64,000 bases of DNA from Pseudomonas sp. Choline-02u-1 (GCF_002836515.1 NZ_PJBC01000006.1:39015-103014), one strand, 5' to 3'; shown: positions 54,095 to 63,960, counted from the first letter of the stretch. Notes: generated from the sequence alone by a model not told the origin. Numbers and translations are program-made.

Positions 54095-55536
54095 CAGTGA
54101 GCTCCAACGACGGCAATCTTGGCGGCGGCTTCGGCTTCAACCGGATCCGACGCGCGTACGGTGCGGTACACGTTGTAAGCCATCAGCAGCATGCCGCTGG
54201 CAAAGAACGCCCCGCCCAGCGCACGGACAATGAAGCCCGGGTGGCTGGCCTGCAGCGCTTCGACGAACGAATAGGTGAGGGTGCCGTCATCGTTGATTGC
54301 ACGCCACATCAGGCCCTGGGTGATGCCGTTGACCCACATCGAGGCGATGTAGAGCACGGTGCCAATGGTCGCGAGCCAGAAGTGCGCGTTGATCAGTCCG
54401 GTGCTGTGCATCTGCGCCCGGCCGAACAGTTTCGGAATCATGTGATAGATCGCGCCGATCGAGATCATGGCTACCCAGCCGAGAGCGCCGGCGTGTACGT
54501 GGCCGATGGTCCAGTCGGTGTAGTGCGAGAGCGAGTTGACGGTCTTGATCGCCATCATCGGCCCTTCGAAGGTCGACATGCCGTAGAACGCCAGCGATAC
54601 CACGAGGAAACGCAGGATCGGGTCGGTGCGCAACTTATGCCAGGCGCCCGAGAGGGTCATCATGCCGTTGATCATGCCGCCCCAGCTTGGCGCCAGGAGG
54701 ATGATCGACATCGCCATGCCCAGCGATTGCGCCCAGTCCGGCAGGGCGGTGTAGTGCAGGTGGTGCGGGCCGGCCCAGATGTACAGGGTGATCAGCGCCC
54801 AGAAGTGCACGATCGACAGACGATAGGAATAGATCGGGCGTTCGGCCTGCTTCGGCACGAAGTAGTACATCATCCCGAGGAAACCGGTGGTCAGGAAGAA
54901 GCCCACGGCATTGTGGCCGTACCACCACTGGATCATCGCGTCAGTGGCGCCGGAGTAGGCCGAGTACGACTTGAACAGGCTGACCGGCAGCGACATGTGG
55001 TTGACGATGTGCAGCATCGCGGTCACGACAATGAACGCGCCGTAGAACCAGTTACCGACATAGATGTGCTTGGTTTTGCGTTTGGTGATGGTGCCGAAGA
55101 ACACCAGACCGTAGGTGACCCAGACAATCGCCAGCAGAATCGCGATCGGCCACTCCAGCTCCGCGTATTCCTTGGTGGTGGTGTAACCCAGCGGCAAGGT
55201 GATGATGGCGCCGACGATCACCGCTTGCCAGCCCCAGAAGGTGAAGGCCGCGAGGCTGTCGGAAATCAGTCGCGTCTGGCAGGTTCGCTGCACGACATAG
55301 TAGGAAGTGGCGAACAGTGCACAACCGCCGAAGGCGAAAATCACCAGGTTTGTGTGCAACGGGCGCAAGCGTCCAAAGCTCGTCCACGGCAGACCGAAGT
55401 TCAGTTCCGGCCAGACCAGTTGCGAGGCGATGAAGACACCGAGCCCCATGCCAAGGATCCCCCAGACCACCGTCATGATGGCGAACTGGCGGACTACCTT
55501 ATAGTTATAAGCAGTCGGACTGATTGCTGTGCTCAT
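54094..55536 (-). CDS. ccoN1: cbb3 oxidase catalytic subunit CcoN, copy 1
   Basis: This 480-residue 12-helix haem-copper oxidase subunit reduces oxygen and pumps protons with high oxygen affinity. Conserved parts are [41 protein letters not shown] (copper His and neighbours), [16 protein letters not shown] and [16 protein letters not shown] (haem ligands). It is the first gene of ccoNOQP-1; a weak ANR box lies 85-100 bp upstream. Confidence 0.97.
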   Translation of the reverse strand: MSTAISPTAYNYKVVRQFAIMTVVWGILGMGLGVFIASQLVWPELNFGLPWTSFGRLRPLHTNLVIFAFGGCALFATSYYVVQRTCQTRLISDSLAAFTFWGWQAVIVGAIITLPLGYTTTKEYAELEWPIAILLAIVWVTYGLVFFGTITKRKTKHIYVGNWFYGAFIVVTAMLHIVNHMSLPVSLFKSYSAYSGATDAMIQWWYGHNAVGFFLTTGFLGMMYYFVPKQAERPIYSYRLSIVHFWALITLYIWAGPHHLHYTALPDWAQSLGMAMSIILLAPSWGGMINGMMTLSGAWHKLRTDPILRFLVVSLAFYGMSTFEGPMMAIKTVNSLSHYTDWTIGHVHAGALGWVAMISIGAIYHMIPKLFGRAQMHSTGLINAHFWLATIGTVLYIASMWVNGITQGLMWRAINDDGTLTYSFVEALQASHPGFIVRALGGAFFASGMLLMAYNVYRTVRASDPVEAEAAAKIAVVGAH

Positions 55537-55620
55537 TCTAAGGTTCCACGGTTTGGGTATTTTTATAGGGATAAAATCGGCCGCAAGTATGTATAAAGCA
55601 GGGGGTCATTGCAACGCGCC

Positions 55621-55634
55621 ATGACCTGGGTCAA
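55621..55634 (-). promoter_or_regulatory. Candidate ANR box of ccoN1
   Basis: TTGAC-CCAG-GTCAT has the same half-sites as the ccoG box. If centred at -41.5, TTTATA lies at -10 and the start is near 55586, 50 bp before ccoN1. The rest of the 481-bp gap (55537-56017) has no gene. Confidence 0.5.
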
Positions 55635-55976
55635 TGCTTTCCAACGCTGATTCTGCGGCCTTTCCATGTGCCGCGTAGGGTCAAAAATGGCCTGTGAAAA
55701 AATGTCGCAGTGAACGAAAAAAGCGCGGGGTCCGGATCGCCGTCACCGATGCCTGTACACAGGTCGTGATCGGGGGGTTAAGGGCAATCGGCGCAACAGC
55801 CGTTAACTGCCTGCCTTTGCGGCGAATCCATTAACCGGTTCATGGCGCGCATCGTTCGGGATTGATCTGAAAACCGACTTCAGTCGGTCCGCTTCGATGA
55901 AGCGTAGACCCGAATCCGGGGTTCCGAAAGGAGAGGTTGCAAGGGGTGCGACAATGCGTCGCAAGGGGGCGGGAAA

Positions 55977-56002
55977 CTGCCGCGACAAAAAAGTCACGGC
56001 AG
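55977..56002 (-). terminator. Hairpin after ccoP2
   Basis: On the minus strand CTGCCGTGAC-TTTTTT-GTCGCGGCAG forms a stem with a T6 loop, 15 nt after the ccoP2 stop. There is no T-run after it. A second hairpin ACCGACT-GA-AGTCGGT with TTTT lies at 55870-55888. Confidence 0.5.
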
Positions 56003-56017
56003 TTGTGTGTTCATTAT

Positions 56018-56971
56018 CTACTTCGCTATGTCTTCAGTTACGAGCTTTTCTGTATTCAATCCATGGCTGAGGCTGTAGACATAAGCGGCAAGCAGCTGCA
56101 CTTTGTCATCGCCCAGCAGCTCGTTCTGCGCTGGCATATGTCCTTGGCGTCCATGGCGTATTGTCTGCTCCAGTTGGGTCAGACTGGTGCCATAAATGAA
56201 GCCGGCGGGGTGGGTCAGGTTTGGCGCGCCCATGGCCGGGGTGCCTTGGCCCGTGGCACCGTGGCAAGCCACACACGTGGTGCTGAACGCTTGCTGCCCG
56301 GCTTGCAGATCCGCTTTGCTGTCGGCAGGCAGGGGCAGGCCGGCCAGCTCGTGACGCACGTAGGCTGCAACGTTTTTCACCCCGGCCTCACCGAGTACTT
56401 CGCCCCACGCCGGCATCGCCGCCATCCGCCCGCCCATGATGGTGGTCTTGATCGTCTCGGCCTCACCGCCCCAGCGCCAGTCGCTGTCGGCGAGATTAGG
56501 GAAGCCGAATGCGCCCTTGGCATCCGAGCCGTGGCACACCGAGCAATTGGACGCGAACAGACGGCCGCCCATTTTCAAAGCCTGTGGATCCTTGGCCACT
56601 TCTTCCAGCGGCATGGCGGCAAACTTGGCGAAGATCGGGCCGAAACGGGCGTCAGCCTTGTTCATTTCCTTTTCCCACTCGTGCACGCCGGTCCAGCCAT
56701 CCTCGTAGCCGGGCAGGATCCCTTTCCAGTTGCCCAGGCCCGGATACAGAATCAGATAGCCCACCGAGAACACCAGCGTGCCGGCGAACAGCATGAACCA
56801 CCACTGCGGCAGCGGGTTGTCGTATTCCTCGATGCCATCGAAGCTGTGGCCCATGGTCTGGTCGACGCTGCCCTTGGTCTCGCCCCGGCGGGTGCCGATC
56901 AGCAGCCAGGTCAGGCCGATCAGGCTGCCAATGGTCAGTACGCAGATCCACGTACTCCAGAAGGTGGTCAT
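56018..56971 (-). CDS. ccoP2: cbb3 oxidase dihaem subunit CcoP, copy 2
   Basis: This 317-residue dihaem cytochrome is like copy 1: first haem CSVCH at 143-147, second CVACH further on, and two N-terminal helices. It lacks the 14-residue insert of copy 1 and has a slightly longer C-terminal tail ([14 protein letters not shown]). Its start overlaps ccoQ2 by 4 nt. Confidence 0.96.
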   Translation of the reverse strand: MTTFWSTWICVLTIGSLIGLTWLLIGTRRGETKGSVDQTMGHSFDGIEEYDNPLPQWWFMLFAGTLVFSVGYLILYPGLGNWKGILPGYEDGWTGVHEWEKEMNKADARFGPIFAKFAAMPLEEVAKDPQALKMGGRLFASNCSVCHGSDAKGAFGFPNLADSDWRWGGEAETIKTTIMGGRMAAMPAWGEVLGEAGVKNVAAYVRHELAGLPLPADSKADLQAGQQAFSTTCVACHGATGQGTPAMGAPNLTHPAGFIYGTSLTQLEQTIRHGRQGHMPAQNELLGDDKVQLLAAYVYSLSHGLNTEKLVTEDIAK

Positions 56972-57165
56972 GGCCGGGTACTCCTTGTTTCAGAGGCGGG
57001 GTTTGTGTCGGGTAGTGGTTCGTCGGCGAACGGCAGCAGACGTGCTTCGGCGAACTCCGGGGTGCGCTTGCGGTTGAACACCCACAAGGTCAGGCCGACG
57101 AACGCGACGAACACCACGACCGTGCCGAGGCCGCGGATCAGGCCTGCACTCATTTCAATGACCAT
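56968..57165 (-). CDS. ccoQ2: cbb3 oxidase subunit CcoQ, copy 2
   Basis: This 65-residue single-helix protein ([22 protein letters not shown]) has a longer tail than copy 1. The ATG at 57163-57165 follows AGAGGTGAG; a later ATG four codons in is possible but has no comparable site. It lies 3 nt after ccoO2. Confidence 0.92.
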   Translation of the reverse strand: MVIEMSAGLIRGLGTVVVFVAFVGLTLWVFNRKRTPEFAEARLLPFADEPLPDTNPASETRSTRP

Positions 57166-57168
57166 GGC

Positions 57169-57777
57169 TCACCTCTTGCTCTTGATCGCAGTGCCAAGCA
57201 CTTGCAGGTAGGCGACGAGGGCGTCCATTTCGGTCTTGCCCTTGAGGCTGGCGACCGCGCCGCTGATGTCGTCGTCGGTGTACGGCACGCCGAGGGTGCG
57301 CATGGTTTTCAGCTTGGTTTCGGTATGGCTGCTGTCGACCGCTTGCGTGACCAGCCACGGATAGGCCGGCATTTTCGATTCCGGCACGACGTTGCGCGGG
57401 TTGTACAAGTGCGCGCGATGCCAGTCATCCGAGTAGCGCGCGCCGACCCGGGCGAGGTCTGGCCCAGTACGTTTCGAGCCCCACAGGAATGGATGATCCC
57501 AGACGCTTTCGCCGGCTACCGAGTAGTGCCCATAGCGTTCGGTTTCGGCGCGGAAGGGGCGGATCATCTGCGAGTGGCAACCGACGCAGCCTTCGCGGAT
57601 ATAGATGTCGCGTCCTTCCAGTTGCAGCGCGGTGTAGGGCTTCATGCCTTCCACCGGTTTGTTGGTGACGTCCTGGAAGAACAGCGGGACGATCTGGGTC
57701 AGGCCGCCGATGCTCACGGCGAACACCATCAACAGCATCAACAGGCCGACGTTCTTTTCAATCGTTTCGTGTTTCAT
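57169..57777 (-). CDS. ccoO2: cbb3 oxidase monohaem subunit CcoO, copy 2
   Basis: This 202-residue protein has haem site CVGCH and the same [10 protein letters not shown] and [16 protein letters not shown] stretches as copy 1. Most differences are in the C-terminal third ([17 protein letters not shown] versus [15 protein letters not shown]). Ten bases separate it from ccoN2, rather than the overlap seen in copy 1. Confidence 0.97.
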   Translation of the reverse strand: MKHETIEKNVGLLMLLMVFAVSIGGLTQIVPLFFQDVTNKPVEGMKPYTALQLEGRDIYIREGCVGCHSQMIRPFRAETERYGHYSVAGESVWDHPFLWGSKRTGPDLARVGARYSDDWHRAHLYNPRNVVPESKMPAYPWLVTQAVDSSHTETKLKTMRTLGVPYTDDDISGAVASLKGKTEMDALVAYLQVLGTAIKSKR

Positions 57778-57787
57778 GGCGAACTCC

Positions 57788-59212
57788 TCAGGCCATCTGC
57801 GCGGCAGCGACGACGTCGGCAGGCTGCGAGGCCCGCACGGTGCGCCAGGTGTTGTAAGCCATCAGCAACATGCCGCTCAGGAAAATCGCCCCGCCGATCA
57901 GTCGCACGACAAAGCCCGGGTGGCTGGCCACCAGGGTTTCGACGAAGGAGTAAGTCAGCGTGCCGTCCTCGTTGACCGCGCGCCACATCAGGCCCTGGGC
58001 GATGCCGTTGACCCACATCGAAGCGATGTACAGCACGGTGCCGATGGTCGCGAGCCAGAAATGCGCGTTGATCAACCCGATGCTGTGCATCTGCGCTTTG
58101 CCGAAGATTTTCGGGATCATGTGGTACAGCGCGCCGATGGAAATCATCGCCACCCAGCCGAGCGCGCCGGCGTGAACGTGGCCGATGGTCCAGTCGGTGT
58201 AGTGGGAGAGGGCGTTGACAGTCTTGATCGCCATCATCGGCCCTTCGAAGGTCGACATGCCGTAGAACGCCAGCGACACCACGAGGAAGCGCAGGATCGG
58301 GTCGCTGCGCAACTTATGCCAAGCGCCCGAGAGGGTCATCATGCCGTTGATCATGCCGCCCCAGCTCGGTGCCAGCAGGATCAGCGACATCACCATGCCC
58401 AGCGACTGCGCCCAGTCCGGCAGGGCGGTGTAGTGCAAGTGGTGCGGGCCGGCCCAGATGTACAGGGTGATCAAGGCCCAGAAGTGCACGATCGACAGGC
58501 GATACGAATACACCGGACGCTCGGCCTGTTTCGGCACGAAGTAATACATCATGCCGAGGAAGCCGGCGGTGAGAAAAAAGCCCACCGCGTTGTGGCCGTA
58601 CCACCACTGCACCATCGCGTCGGTTGCGCCGGCGTACAGCGAGTAGGACTTGGTGAAACTCACCGGCAACTCAAGGTTGTTGACGATGTGCAGAATCGCC
58701 ACGGTGATGATGAACGCGCCGAAGAACCAGTTGCCGACATAGATGTGCTTGGTCTTGCGCTGCATGATCGTGCCGAAGAACACGATCGCGTAGGCGACCC
58801 AGACGATGGTGATCAGAATGTCGATCGGCCATTCCAGCTCGGCGTATTCCTTGGAACTGGTGTAACCCAGCGGCAGGCTGATCGCCGCCAGCAGGATCAC
58901 CAGTTGCCAGCCCCAGAAGCAGAACGCGGCGATTTTTGGTGCAAACAACTGCGTCTGGCAGGTGCGTTGCACCGAGTAGAACGAACTGGCGAACAGCGCG
59001 CAGCCACCGAAGGCGAAGATCACCGCGTTGGTGTGCAATGGGCGCAGGCGGCCGAAACTGGTCCAGGGCAAATCGAAGTTGAGTTGCGGCCAGACCAATT
59101 GCGCCGCGAGAAAAACCCCGAGGCCCATGCCGACGATGCCCCACACCACCGTCATAATGGCGAATTGGCGGACCACCTTGTAGTTGTAGGCGGTACTGAT
59201 AGAAGTGTTCAT
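57788..59212 (-). CDS. ccoN2: cbb3 oxidase catalytic subunit CcoN, copy 2
   Basis: This 474-residue subunit is highly similar to copy 1, with all His ligands kept ([32 protein letters not shown]). It differs mainly at both ends and around [23 protein letters not shown]. It is preceded by a near-consensus ANR box located inside the divergent hydrolase gene. In P. aeruginosa the second cbb3 operon is the ANR-induced low-oxygen form (recalled); the promoter here agrees. Confidence 0.97.
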   Translation of the reverse strand: MNTSISTAYNYKVVRQFAIMTVVWGIVGMGLGVFLAAQLVWPQLNFDLPWTSFGRLRPLHTNAVIFAFGGCALFASSFYSVQRTCQTQLFAPKIAAFCFWGWQLVILLAAISLPLGYTSSKEYAELEWPIDILITIVWVAYAIVFFGTIMQRKTKHIYVGNWFFGAFIITVAILHIVNNLELPVSFTKSYSLYAGATDAMVQWWYGHNAVGFFLTAGFLGMMYYFVPKQAERPVYSYRLSIVHFWALITLYIWAGPHHLHYTALPDWAQSLGMVMSLILLAPSWGGMINGMMTLSGAWHKLRSDPILRFLVVSLAFYGMSTFEGPMMAIKTVNALSHYTDWTIGHVHAGALGWVAMISIGALYHMIPKIFGKAQMHSIGLINAHFWLATIGTVLYIASMWVNGIAQGLMWRAVNEDGTLTYSFVETLVASHPGFVVRLIGGAIFLSGMLLMAYNTWRTVRASQPADVVAAAQMA

Positions 59213-59304
59213 GGTTCCCCATCCACGGTTCAGCCGAAGTGAGCGCGCGCAAACCGCGCGAATCCTTCGCCTGGAGTTATAGGCAGACTAAAAGCGAGGC
59301 AAGC

Positions 59305-59982
59305 ATGGACAAACAGCACAAGGCCAGTATTGACGGGGATCAATGGGCGCAGTGTGTGCTCGATCATGGATGGCTTTGGAACGACGCGTCGGGCGAGGCT
59401 TCGGCGACGTTGATCCTCGCCCACGGTGCTGGGGCACCAATGGACAGTGACTGGATGAATGACATGGCTGGGCGCCTTGCCGGGCTTGGGGTCAACGTGT
59501 TGCGCTTTGAGTTTCCGTATATGGCGCAGCGGCGGGTGGACGGTGTTAAACGTCCGCCGAATCCTGCGGCGAAACTGCAGGATTGCTGGCGGGAAGTGTT
59601 TGCGCTTGTGCGGCGTCATGTCGCTGGGGTTTTGGCGGTTGGCGGCAAGTCGATGGGCGGGCGGATGGCGAGTCTGGTGGCGGATGAGCTGGGGGTGGAT
59701 GCGTTGGTGTGTCTGGGGTACCCGTTTTATGCGGTGGGCAAGCCGGAGAAACCGCGGGTTGAACATTTGGCTTCGCTGCGCACGCGGGCGTTGATTGTGC
59801 AGGGGGAGCGGGATGCTCTGGGGAATCGCGAGGCGGTTGCGGCTTACAGCTTGTCACCGAGTATTGAGGTGATGTGGCTGGCGGCTGGCGATCATGATTT
59901 GAAGCCGTTGAAGGTTTCCGGTTTTACGCATGCGGATCATTTGGATAGTGCTGCGCGGGAGGTGGCTTTGTTTTTGCGGTGA
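59305..59982 (+). CDS. Alpha/beta hydrolase (TEX30/KANL3-like)
   Basis: This 225-residue cytoplasmic hydrolase has the fold motifs LILAHGAGAPMDSDWMN (oxyanion region), nucleophile Ser in GGKSMGGRM, acid Asp in VQGERDALG and His in AAGDHDLKPL. The family includes dienelactone-hydrolase-like enzymes of mostly unknown substrate. The start MDKQHKASID is chosen because upstream in-frame sequence belongs to the ccoN2 promoter region. Its first codons contain the ANR box of ccoN2, so ANR binding could also repress it. Confidence 0.88.
   Translation: MDKQHKASIDGDQWAQCVLDHGWLWNDASGEASATLILAHGAGAPMDSDWMNDMAGRLAGLGVNVLRFEFPYMAQRRVDGVKRPPNPAAKLQDCWREVFALVRRHVAGVLAVGGKSMGGRMASLVADELGVDALVCLGYPFYAVGKPEKPRVEHLASLRTRALIVQGERDALGNREAVAAYSLSPSIEVMWLAAGDHDLKPLKVSGFTHADHLDSAAREVALFLR
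59330..59343 (-). promoter_or_regulatory. ANR box of ccoN2
   Basis: On the minus strand TTGAT-CCCC-GTCAA matches nine of ten consensus positions. Centred at -41.5, CATGCT falls at -10 and transcription starts near 59295, giving an 82-nt leader. It lies inside the divergent hydrolase coding sequence, 25 nt from its start. Confidence 0.8.
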
Positions 59983-59989
59983 GGGGTGG

Positions 59990-60270
59990 GGGCATATCCG
60001 TTGCTGCGGGCGCTGCGGCTGGCGGTTTCGCCTGACGGCGACTTAGTTTTTTACAAGCGCCCGGAATGCCGGCCCAGAAAAAAAGTAAACAAAAAACGCT
60101 AGCGCCTGCGTTCGGCCCTCGCAGGCTCGGGTCCCTTCGCTCCGGGACTGATCCGGGCGCAGCGGCTACGGTTTGCTTCGCTGCACCTCCTTGCGCTGAG
60201 TCTGGCTGCGCCAGACGGTCGCTGCGCTCCCACGCCCGGATCAATCCCTCCACTCAGCCTTCGACGTCGC
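59990..60270. repeat. Dispersed palindromic element (non-autonomous?)
   Basis: This gene-free element contains several perfect arms: GATCCGGGCG (60150-60159) with CGCCCGGATC (60233-60242), GTCCC...GGGAC (60131-60148), and TCTGGCTGCGCCAGA (60201-60215). I recall very similar DNA in many Pseudomonas intergenic regions, where it is often called as short hypothetical genes. No transposase is present. An 80-codon open frame (60066-60308) runs through it and is probably not real. Confidence 0.5.
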
Positions 60271-60318
60271 CGGTGGATCAAAAGCAAGATCAAAAGCACT
60301 CGAGCTAACGCTCATCGT

Positions 60319-60392
60319 TGTAGGAGCTGCCGAAGGCTGCGATCTTTTGATTTTGCTTTTCTGTGGAAGCGAGCCTGCTCGCGAAGGCTCTC
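60319..60392. repeat. Two short repeat units, GTAGGAGCTG and GTGGAAGCGAGC families
   Basis: TGTAGGAGCTGCCGAAGGCTGCGATC at 60319-60344 is followed by a degenerate GTGGAAGCGAGCCTGCTCGCGAAGG at 60364-60388. From there to about 60600 nothing could be assigned. Confidence 0.65.
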
Positions 60393-60644
60393 TTCCAGAT
60401 GACATCAAACCACCAGCCCGTCAGAGGCAATCCCTGCACTTAAACAGCATCAAATAACCCCGTTTAAACTACACGATCCGTTACGCCATCCCGGCTACAA
60501 CTCCTTGCGCCGTTGCCTACGCGTACGCCAGAATCCGCCGGCTTACGCGGCCATGAGGTTGGCTATATCGTTGCTCGGTCACTGACAGAAAGCAGTGATC
60601 GGGTTTGGTAGCCCGCGTCGAAACCGTTGTATAGCGTCACCGTA

Positions 60645-60751
60645 TGCAGTCCCGTTTCGGGACTCGACTTTTATGGTGGGCATGCGTGGGGCTCCTTTGT
60701 GAGCGCCGGGTTTCCCGTTTCGACCGGTCTACCAACCTGCGTATGACCACC
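60645..60751 (+). promoter_or_regulatory. Folded leader of the DUF6124-type gene
   Basis: A small hairpin AGTCCCG-TTT-CGGGACT (60647-60663) is followed by a closing stem GGTGGGCATGCG (60674-60685) pairing with TGCGTATGACCACC (60738-60751), with G-U pairs. Inside it are GCTC-CTTTGT-GAGC and CGGG-TTT-CCCG hairpins. I recall similar sequence upstream of other DUF6124/DUF3077-type genes in P. fluorescens; it may be one of the long repeat families described there. Confidence 0.5.
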
Positions 60752-60808
60752 ACCTTTCGTTTGGTAGCGAGGGTGCTGGCTCCCAATATTCGAAACTGGA
60801 GCACGCCC

Positions 60809-61162
60809 ATGTTCAAAGTAACCCCCAACCCGCCAATCCCCCACGACCCCGCGTTCGATCCGCAAAAAGTCCAGGAAGCCACCGACCGCGCCCTCGATTA
60901 CTACCTCAAACCTGAAGACCTGGCAGCCCCGCCAAGTTCGCCAAAATATCGCCCGGTCTATGTTGTCGACCCCACGCTGGATGACGAAACCCTGTTGGTT
61001 GAGGCTTGCGAGTCGCTTTCATACGCGCATGCCATGGCCGGTAATATCGCCAACTCAATAGGCGGCCCGGAACGCAAACCACTGCTGGCGCTGCAACAGG
61101 TGATCATGCTCAACGAACTGTTGGTCAATCGACTGCTGGATAAGCTGAAGTTGCCTCAATAA
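60809..61162 (+). CDS. DUF6124-type small protein
   Basis: This 117-residue protein starts MFKVTPNPPIPHDPAFDPQK and has the family's features: a Pro-rich N-terminus, ATDRALDYYL, DDETLLVEACESLSYAHAMA, and a C-terminal helix LLALQQVIMLNELLVNRLLD. The family is common in fluorescent pseudomonads, in several paralogues, with no known function. There is no signal peptide. The start follows ACTGGAGCACGCCC. The upstream 140 bp are strongly folded. Confidence 0.85.
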   Translation: MFKVTPNPPIPHDPAFDPQKVQEATDRALDYYLKPEDLAAPPSSPKYRPVYVVDPTLDDETLLVEACESLSYAHAMAGNIANSIGGPERKPLLALQQVIMLNELLVNRLLDKLKLPQ

Positions 61163-61182
61163 TCGCGTTGGTTGTTATGGCC

Positions 61183-61204
61183 CCTTCGCGAGCAGGCTCG
61201 CGAT
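61183..61204. repeat. Single GCGAGCAGGCTCGCGA unit
   Basis: CTTCGCGAGCAGGCTCGCGATGG, a short member of the GTGGGAGCGGGCTTGCTCGCGAA family, lies after the DUF6124-type gene. Confidence 0.55.
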
Positions 61205-61239
61205 GGCGGCTTGCCAGACACTAAAAATTCCCTATCAAG

Positions 61240-61275
61240 AACAAAAGCCCGGACAGCTTTCGCGGTCCGGGCTTC
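61240..61275 (-). terminator. Terminator of aer
   Basis: On the minus strand AAGCCCGGAC-CGCGAAAGCT-GTCCGGGCTT is followed by TTGTT, about 80 nt after the aer stop. The perfect 10-bp stem may also end the convergent DUF6124-type transcript. Confidence 0.8.
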
Positions 61276-61280
61276 CAAGG

Positions 61281-61350
61281 TCAAAAGATCGCAGCCTGGG
61301 GCAGCTCCTACGATTATCTGTAGGAGCTGCCGCAGGCTGCGATCTTTTGC
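61281..61350. repeat. Inverted repeat pair, GTAGGAGCTGCCGCAGG variant
   Basis: TCAAAAGATCGCAGCCTGGGGCAGCTCCTACG is mirrored by TGTAGGAGCTGCCGCAGGCTGCGATCTTTTG. It lies between the aer stop and its terminator. Confidence 0.85.
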
Positions 61351-61352
61351 TG

Positions 61353-62918
61353 TTAGCGGTTAAACCGCGCCACCAACGAATACTGGGTATTGGCCGTCTT
61401 CGTCAGCTCTTCACTCAACAACGCCGAGTTTTGCGCCTGCTCGGACGTCTGATCAGCCAACTCCGAAATGTTGCTGATGTTGCGGCTGATCTCTTCAGCC
61501 ACCGCACTTTGCTCTTCGGTCGCGGCGGCGATCTGGGTGGTCATGTCGGTGATGTTGGCCACTGCTTCGCTGATGCCGACCAGAGCCTGATCCGCCTCTA
61601 GTACCCGAGCCACGCCTTCTTCAGCCTGGCGATGCCCGGCTTCCATGGTTTGCACGGCGCTGGAGGCGGTCTGTTGCAGCTTGGCGATCAGGGCGTGAAT
61701 CTGCCCGGTCGATTCGCTGGTGCGTTGTGCCAATTGACGGACTTCGTCGGCCACTACGGCAAAACCACGGCCCATTTCGCCGGCACGGGCCGCTTCGATG
61801 GCGGCGTTGAGGGCGAGCAGGTTGGTCTGGTCGGCGATGCCTTTGATCACGTCGACCACGCCGCCGATTTCGTCGCTGTCCTTGGCCAGTTGCGTCACGG
61901 TCAGGCCGGTTTCGCCGACGACGACCGACAGGCGCTGAATGGCTTCGCGGGTTTCACCGGCGATGTCGCGGCCGCGACCGGTGAGGCGGTTGGCCTCCTG
62001 GGTGGCGTCAGCGGTGCGTTGAACGTGGCTGGCGACTTCCTGGGTGGTGGCGGCCATCTGGTTGACGGCGGTGGCGACCTGTTCGGTTTCCACGCGCTGG
62101 CGTTCCAGACCGGTCGAGCTGTTGTGCGCGAGGGCATCGGACTGCTTGGCCTGATCGGTCAAGTGTTCGGCGGTATCCTGCAGGCGGGTCAGGCAGGTTT
62201 TCAAGCGAGCTTCCTGGCTGAGGATCGACATTTCCAGACGCGCCTGCGCGCCACGGCTGTCGGTGTACATCTGCGCGATCAGCGGGTCGGAGGTGGTTTG
62301 TTCGGCCAGGCGCAGCAGGCGCTTGAGCCCGCGTTGCTGCCATTGCAGGCCCATCAGGCCCAGCGGCACCGACAGCGCGGCGGCGAGGGCAAAGCCCCAT
62401 TGCGAGGTCAGCGTCGCGCCAATCATGAAGCTCAATTGGCTGACCAGAATGAACGGCAGCCAGTCCTGCAGGATCGGCAGCCATTTATCGGTGGATGGAA
62501 TCGCCGACTTGCCCTGATTGATGCGTTGGTAGAGCGCTTCGGCGCGGCGGATCTGTTCGGCGGTGGGCTTGACGCGCACCGACTCGTAACCGATCACCTG
62601 GCTGCCATCAAACACCGGTGTGACATAGGCGTTCACCCAATAATGGTCACCGGACTTGCAGCGATTCTTGACAATGCCCATCCATGGCAAGCCTTGTTTC
62701 AGCGTGCCCCACATGTGCGCGAACACCGCCGACGGCACGTCTGGATGGCGAACCAGATTGTGCGGCGCACGGATCAGTTCATCCCGCGAAAACCCGCTGA
62801 TTTCGACGAAATCGTCGTTGCAGTAGGTGATCACGCCCTTGGCATCGGTGGTGGAAATCAACCGTTGCTGAGCTGGAAAGGTCCGCTCGCGTTGTGTAAT
62901 GGGCTGGTTGTTACGCAT
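61353..62918 (-). CDS. aer: Aerotaxis receptor Aer
   Basis: This 521-residue chemoreceptor senses redox state through a PAS domain that binds FAD (residues about 10-125: [49 protein letters not shown]). A membrane hairpin (about 155-200) and a HAMP-like region follow, then the signalling domain with tip [19 protein letters not shown]. It signals to CheA/CheW. Its location after the cbb3 oxidase genes fits energy taxis toward microaerobic zones. Confidence 0.94.
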   Translation of the reverse strand: MRNNQPITQRERTFPAQQRLISTTDAKGVITYCNDDFVEISGFSRDELIRAPHNLVRHPDVPSAVFAHMWGTLKQGLPWMGIVKNRCKSGDHYWVNAYVTPVFDGSQVIGYESVRVKPTAEQIRRAEALYQRINQGKSAIPSTDKWLPILQDWLPFILVSQLSFMIGATLTSQWGFALAAALSVPLGLMGLQWQQRGLKRLLRLAEQTTSDPLIAQMYTDSRGAQARLEMSILSQEARLKTCLTRLQDTAEHLTDQAKQSDALAHNSSTGLERQRVETEQVATAVNQMAATTQEVASHVQRTADATQEANRLTGRGRDIAGETREAIQRLSVVVGETGLTVTQLAKDSDEIGGVVDVIKGIADQTNLLALNAAIEAARAGEMGRGFAVVADEVRQLAQRTSESTGQIHALIAKLQQTASSAVQTMEAGHRQAEEGVARVLEADQALVGISEAVANITDMTTQIAAATEEQSAVAEEISRNISNISELADQTSEQAQNSALLSEELTKTANTQYSLVARFNR

Positions 62919-63020
62919 GGTTTTTCAATCCGCAAGGCTTTGAAAGGTTGTCGGCGCTGACAGGTTTTTATTGAAGTTTTTTTTCAGATTTAAGTACGCC
63001 GTCGCAAAACGGCGCTTGCG

Positions 63021-63812
63021 TCAATTGGCCAGCATCGGATAGGTGAACAGGCCGAAGTGCAGCAGGTTCAAGCCCAAATGCGTGGCGATCGCTGCGCCCA
63101 GGCCGCCGAAACGGTAGGCCAGACCATAGCCGACCCCGGCCAGTCCCGCCAGTAACACCCAGGTCCAGCCGGCGCCGGCATGCGCCATGCCAAACAGCAG
63201 CGAAGCCAACAGCAGCGCGAGGTTGTCGCCATATGGCAGGTGCTTGAAGCGATGGCTGAGTCCGCCCTGTATATAGCCGCGAAAGAGCGCTTCCTCGACC
63301 AGCGTCACCAGCAGCAGATTGTTCAGCACCCACAGCCAGGCCTGATCCGGCCACTTCGGCGCCCAGGTGATCACACCGAGCAACAGCGCGCCGCCGAGGG
63401 CGAGTGCCGCGCATAACGTCAGCGCGAGGGCGGTGGCATAAACAGTCAGGCGCAACGAACGCCGCGCAACAATCCACGGGCAGACCAGCAGCAGCCAGAA
63501 GCCCACCAGCGGCTTGTCGAGGTTGAGGTGCATCGCGAACGGCACGGCGTCGTCAGTAAGACGTTGCGGGTTGATCACGCGGCCATTGGCAAAACCCGGC
63601 AGCCAATGCAGCGCCAGCGCCACGGCCAAAACAATGAACAGGCCATGGCCGAGCCAGCGCGCGACCGGCACCTGTTGCTGGCGCACGGCGAACGCGGCGA
63701 ACAGCAACAGCCCCACGGAGATCAATGCCAGCCAACCAAGTTGGCCGTAGCTCAGGGCCAGTCCGTAGCCGAGGCTGAGCAGCGCGAGATAAAGCCAGGG
63801 CAGCGCCTTCAT
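63021..63812 (-). CDS. CPBP-family intramembrane protease
   Basis: This 263-residue protein has about eight hydrophobic segments and the CPBP/ABI catalytic motifs EEALFRG, FGMAHAG and HLGLNLLHF in the C-terminal half, which supply the Glu and His zinc or catalytic residues. Bacterial members process membrane substrates or confer bacteriocin self-immunity, but the target here is unknown. It is transcribed toward aer with a 102-bp gap. There is no neighbouring small peptide gene that would suggest a bacteriocin role. Confidence 0.88.
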   Translation of the reverse strand: MKALPWLYLALLSLGYGLALSYGQLGWLALISVGLLLFAAFAVRQQQVPVARWLGHGLFIVLAVALALHWLPGFANGRVINPQRLTDDAVPFAMHLNLDKPLVGFWLLLVCPWIVARRSLRLTVYATALALTLCAALALGGALLLGVITWAPKWPDQAWLWVLNNLLLVTLVEEALFRGYIQGGLSHRFKHLPYGDNLALLLASLLFGMAHAGAGWTWVLLAGLAGVGYGLAYRFGGLGAAIATHLGLNLLHFGLFTYPMLAN

Positions 63813-63934
63813 CCAAAGTCCTTGTGCGAGATTTCTGGAAGGGGCTTTCTACATGGGCGAGGGAGGTGGGACAAGTGAAGGTGTGGCGAAAAAACCGGGA
63901 CAACGCAACGCTCGATAGTCATATACAGAACCCA

Positions 63935-63960
63935 ATGTGGAAGCGGGCTTGCTCGCGAAT
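63935..63960. repeat. Single repeat unit, GTGGAAGCGGGCTTGCTCGCGAA family
   Basis: ATGTGGAAGCGGGCTTGCTCGCGAAT lies in the last 190 bp of the window, which otherwise holds no gene. Confidence 0.75.

Noticed and set aside
60066..60308. 80-codon frame in the palindromic element
   Set aside because: It runs through inverted repeats; probably the source of spurious hypothetical proteins.
62919..63020. ANR box upstream of aer
   Set aside because: Only TTGAC-GCAA-GCGCC on the minus strand; the second half-site does not match.
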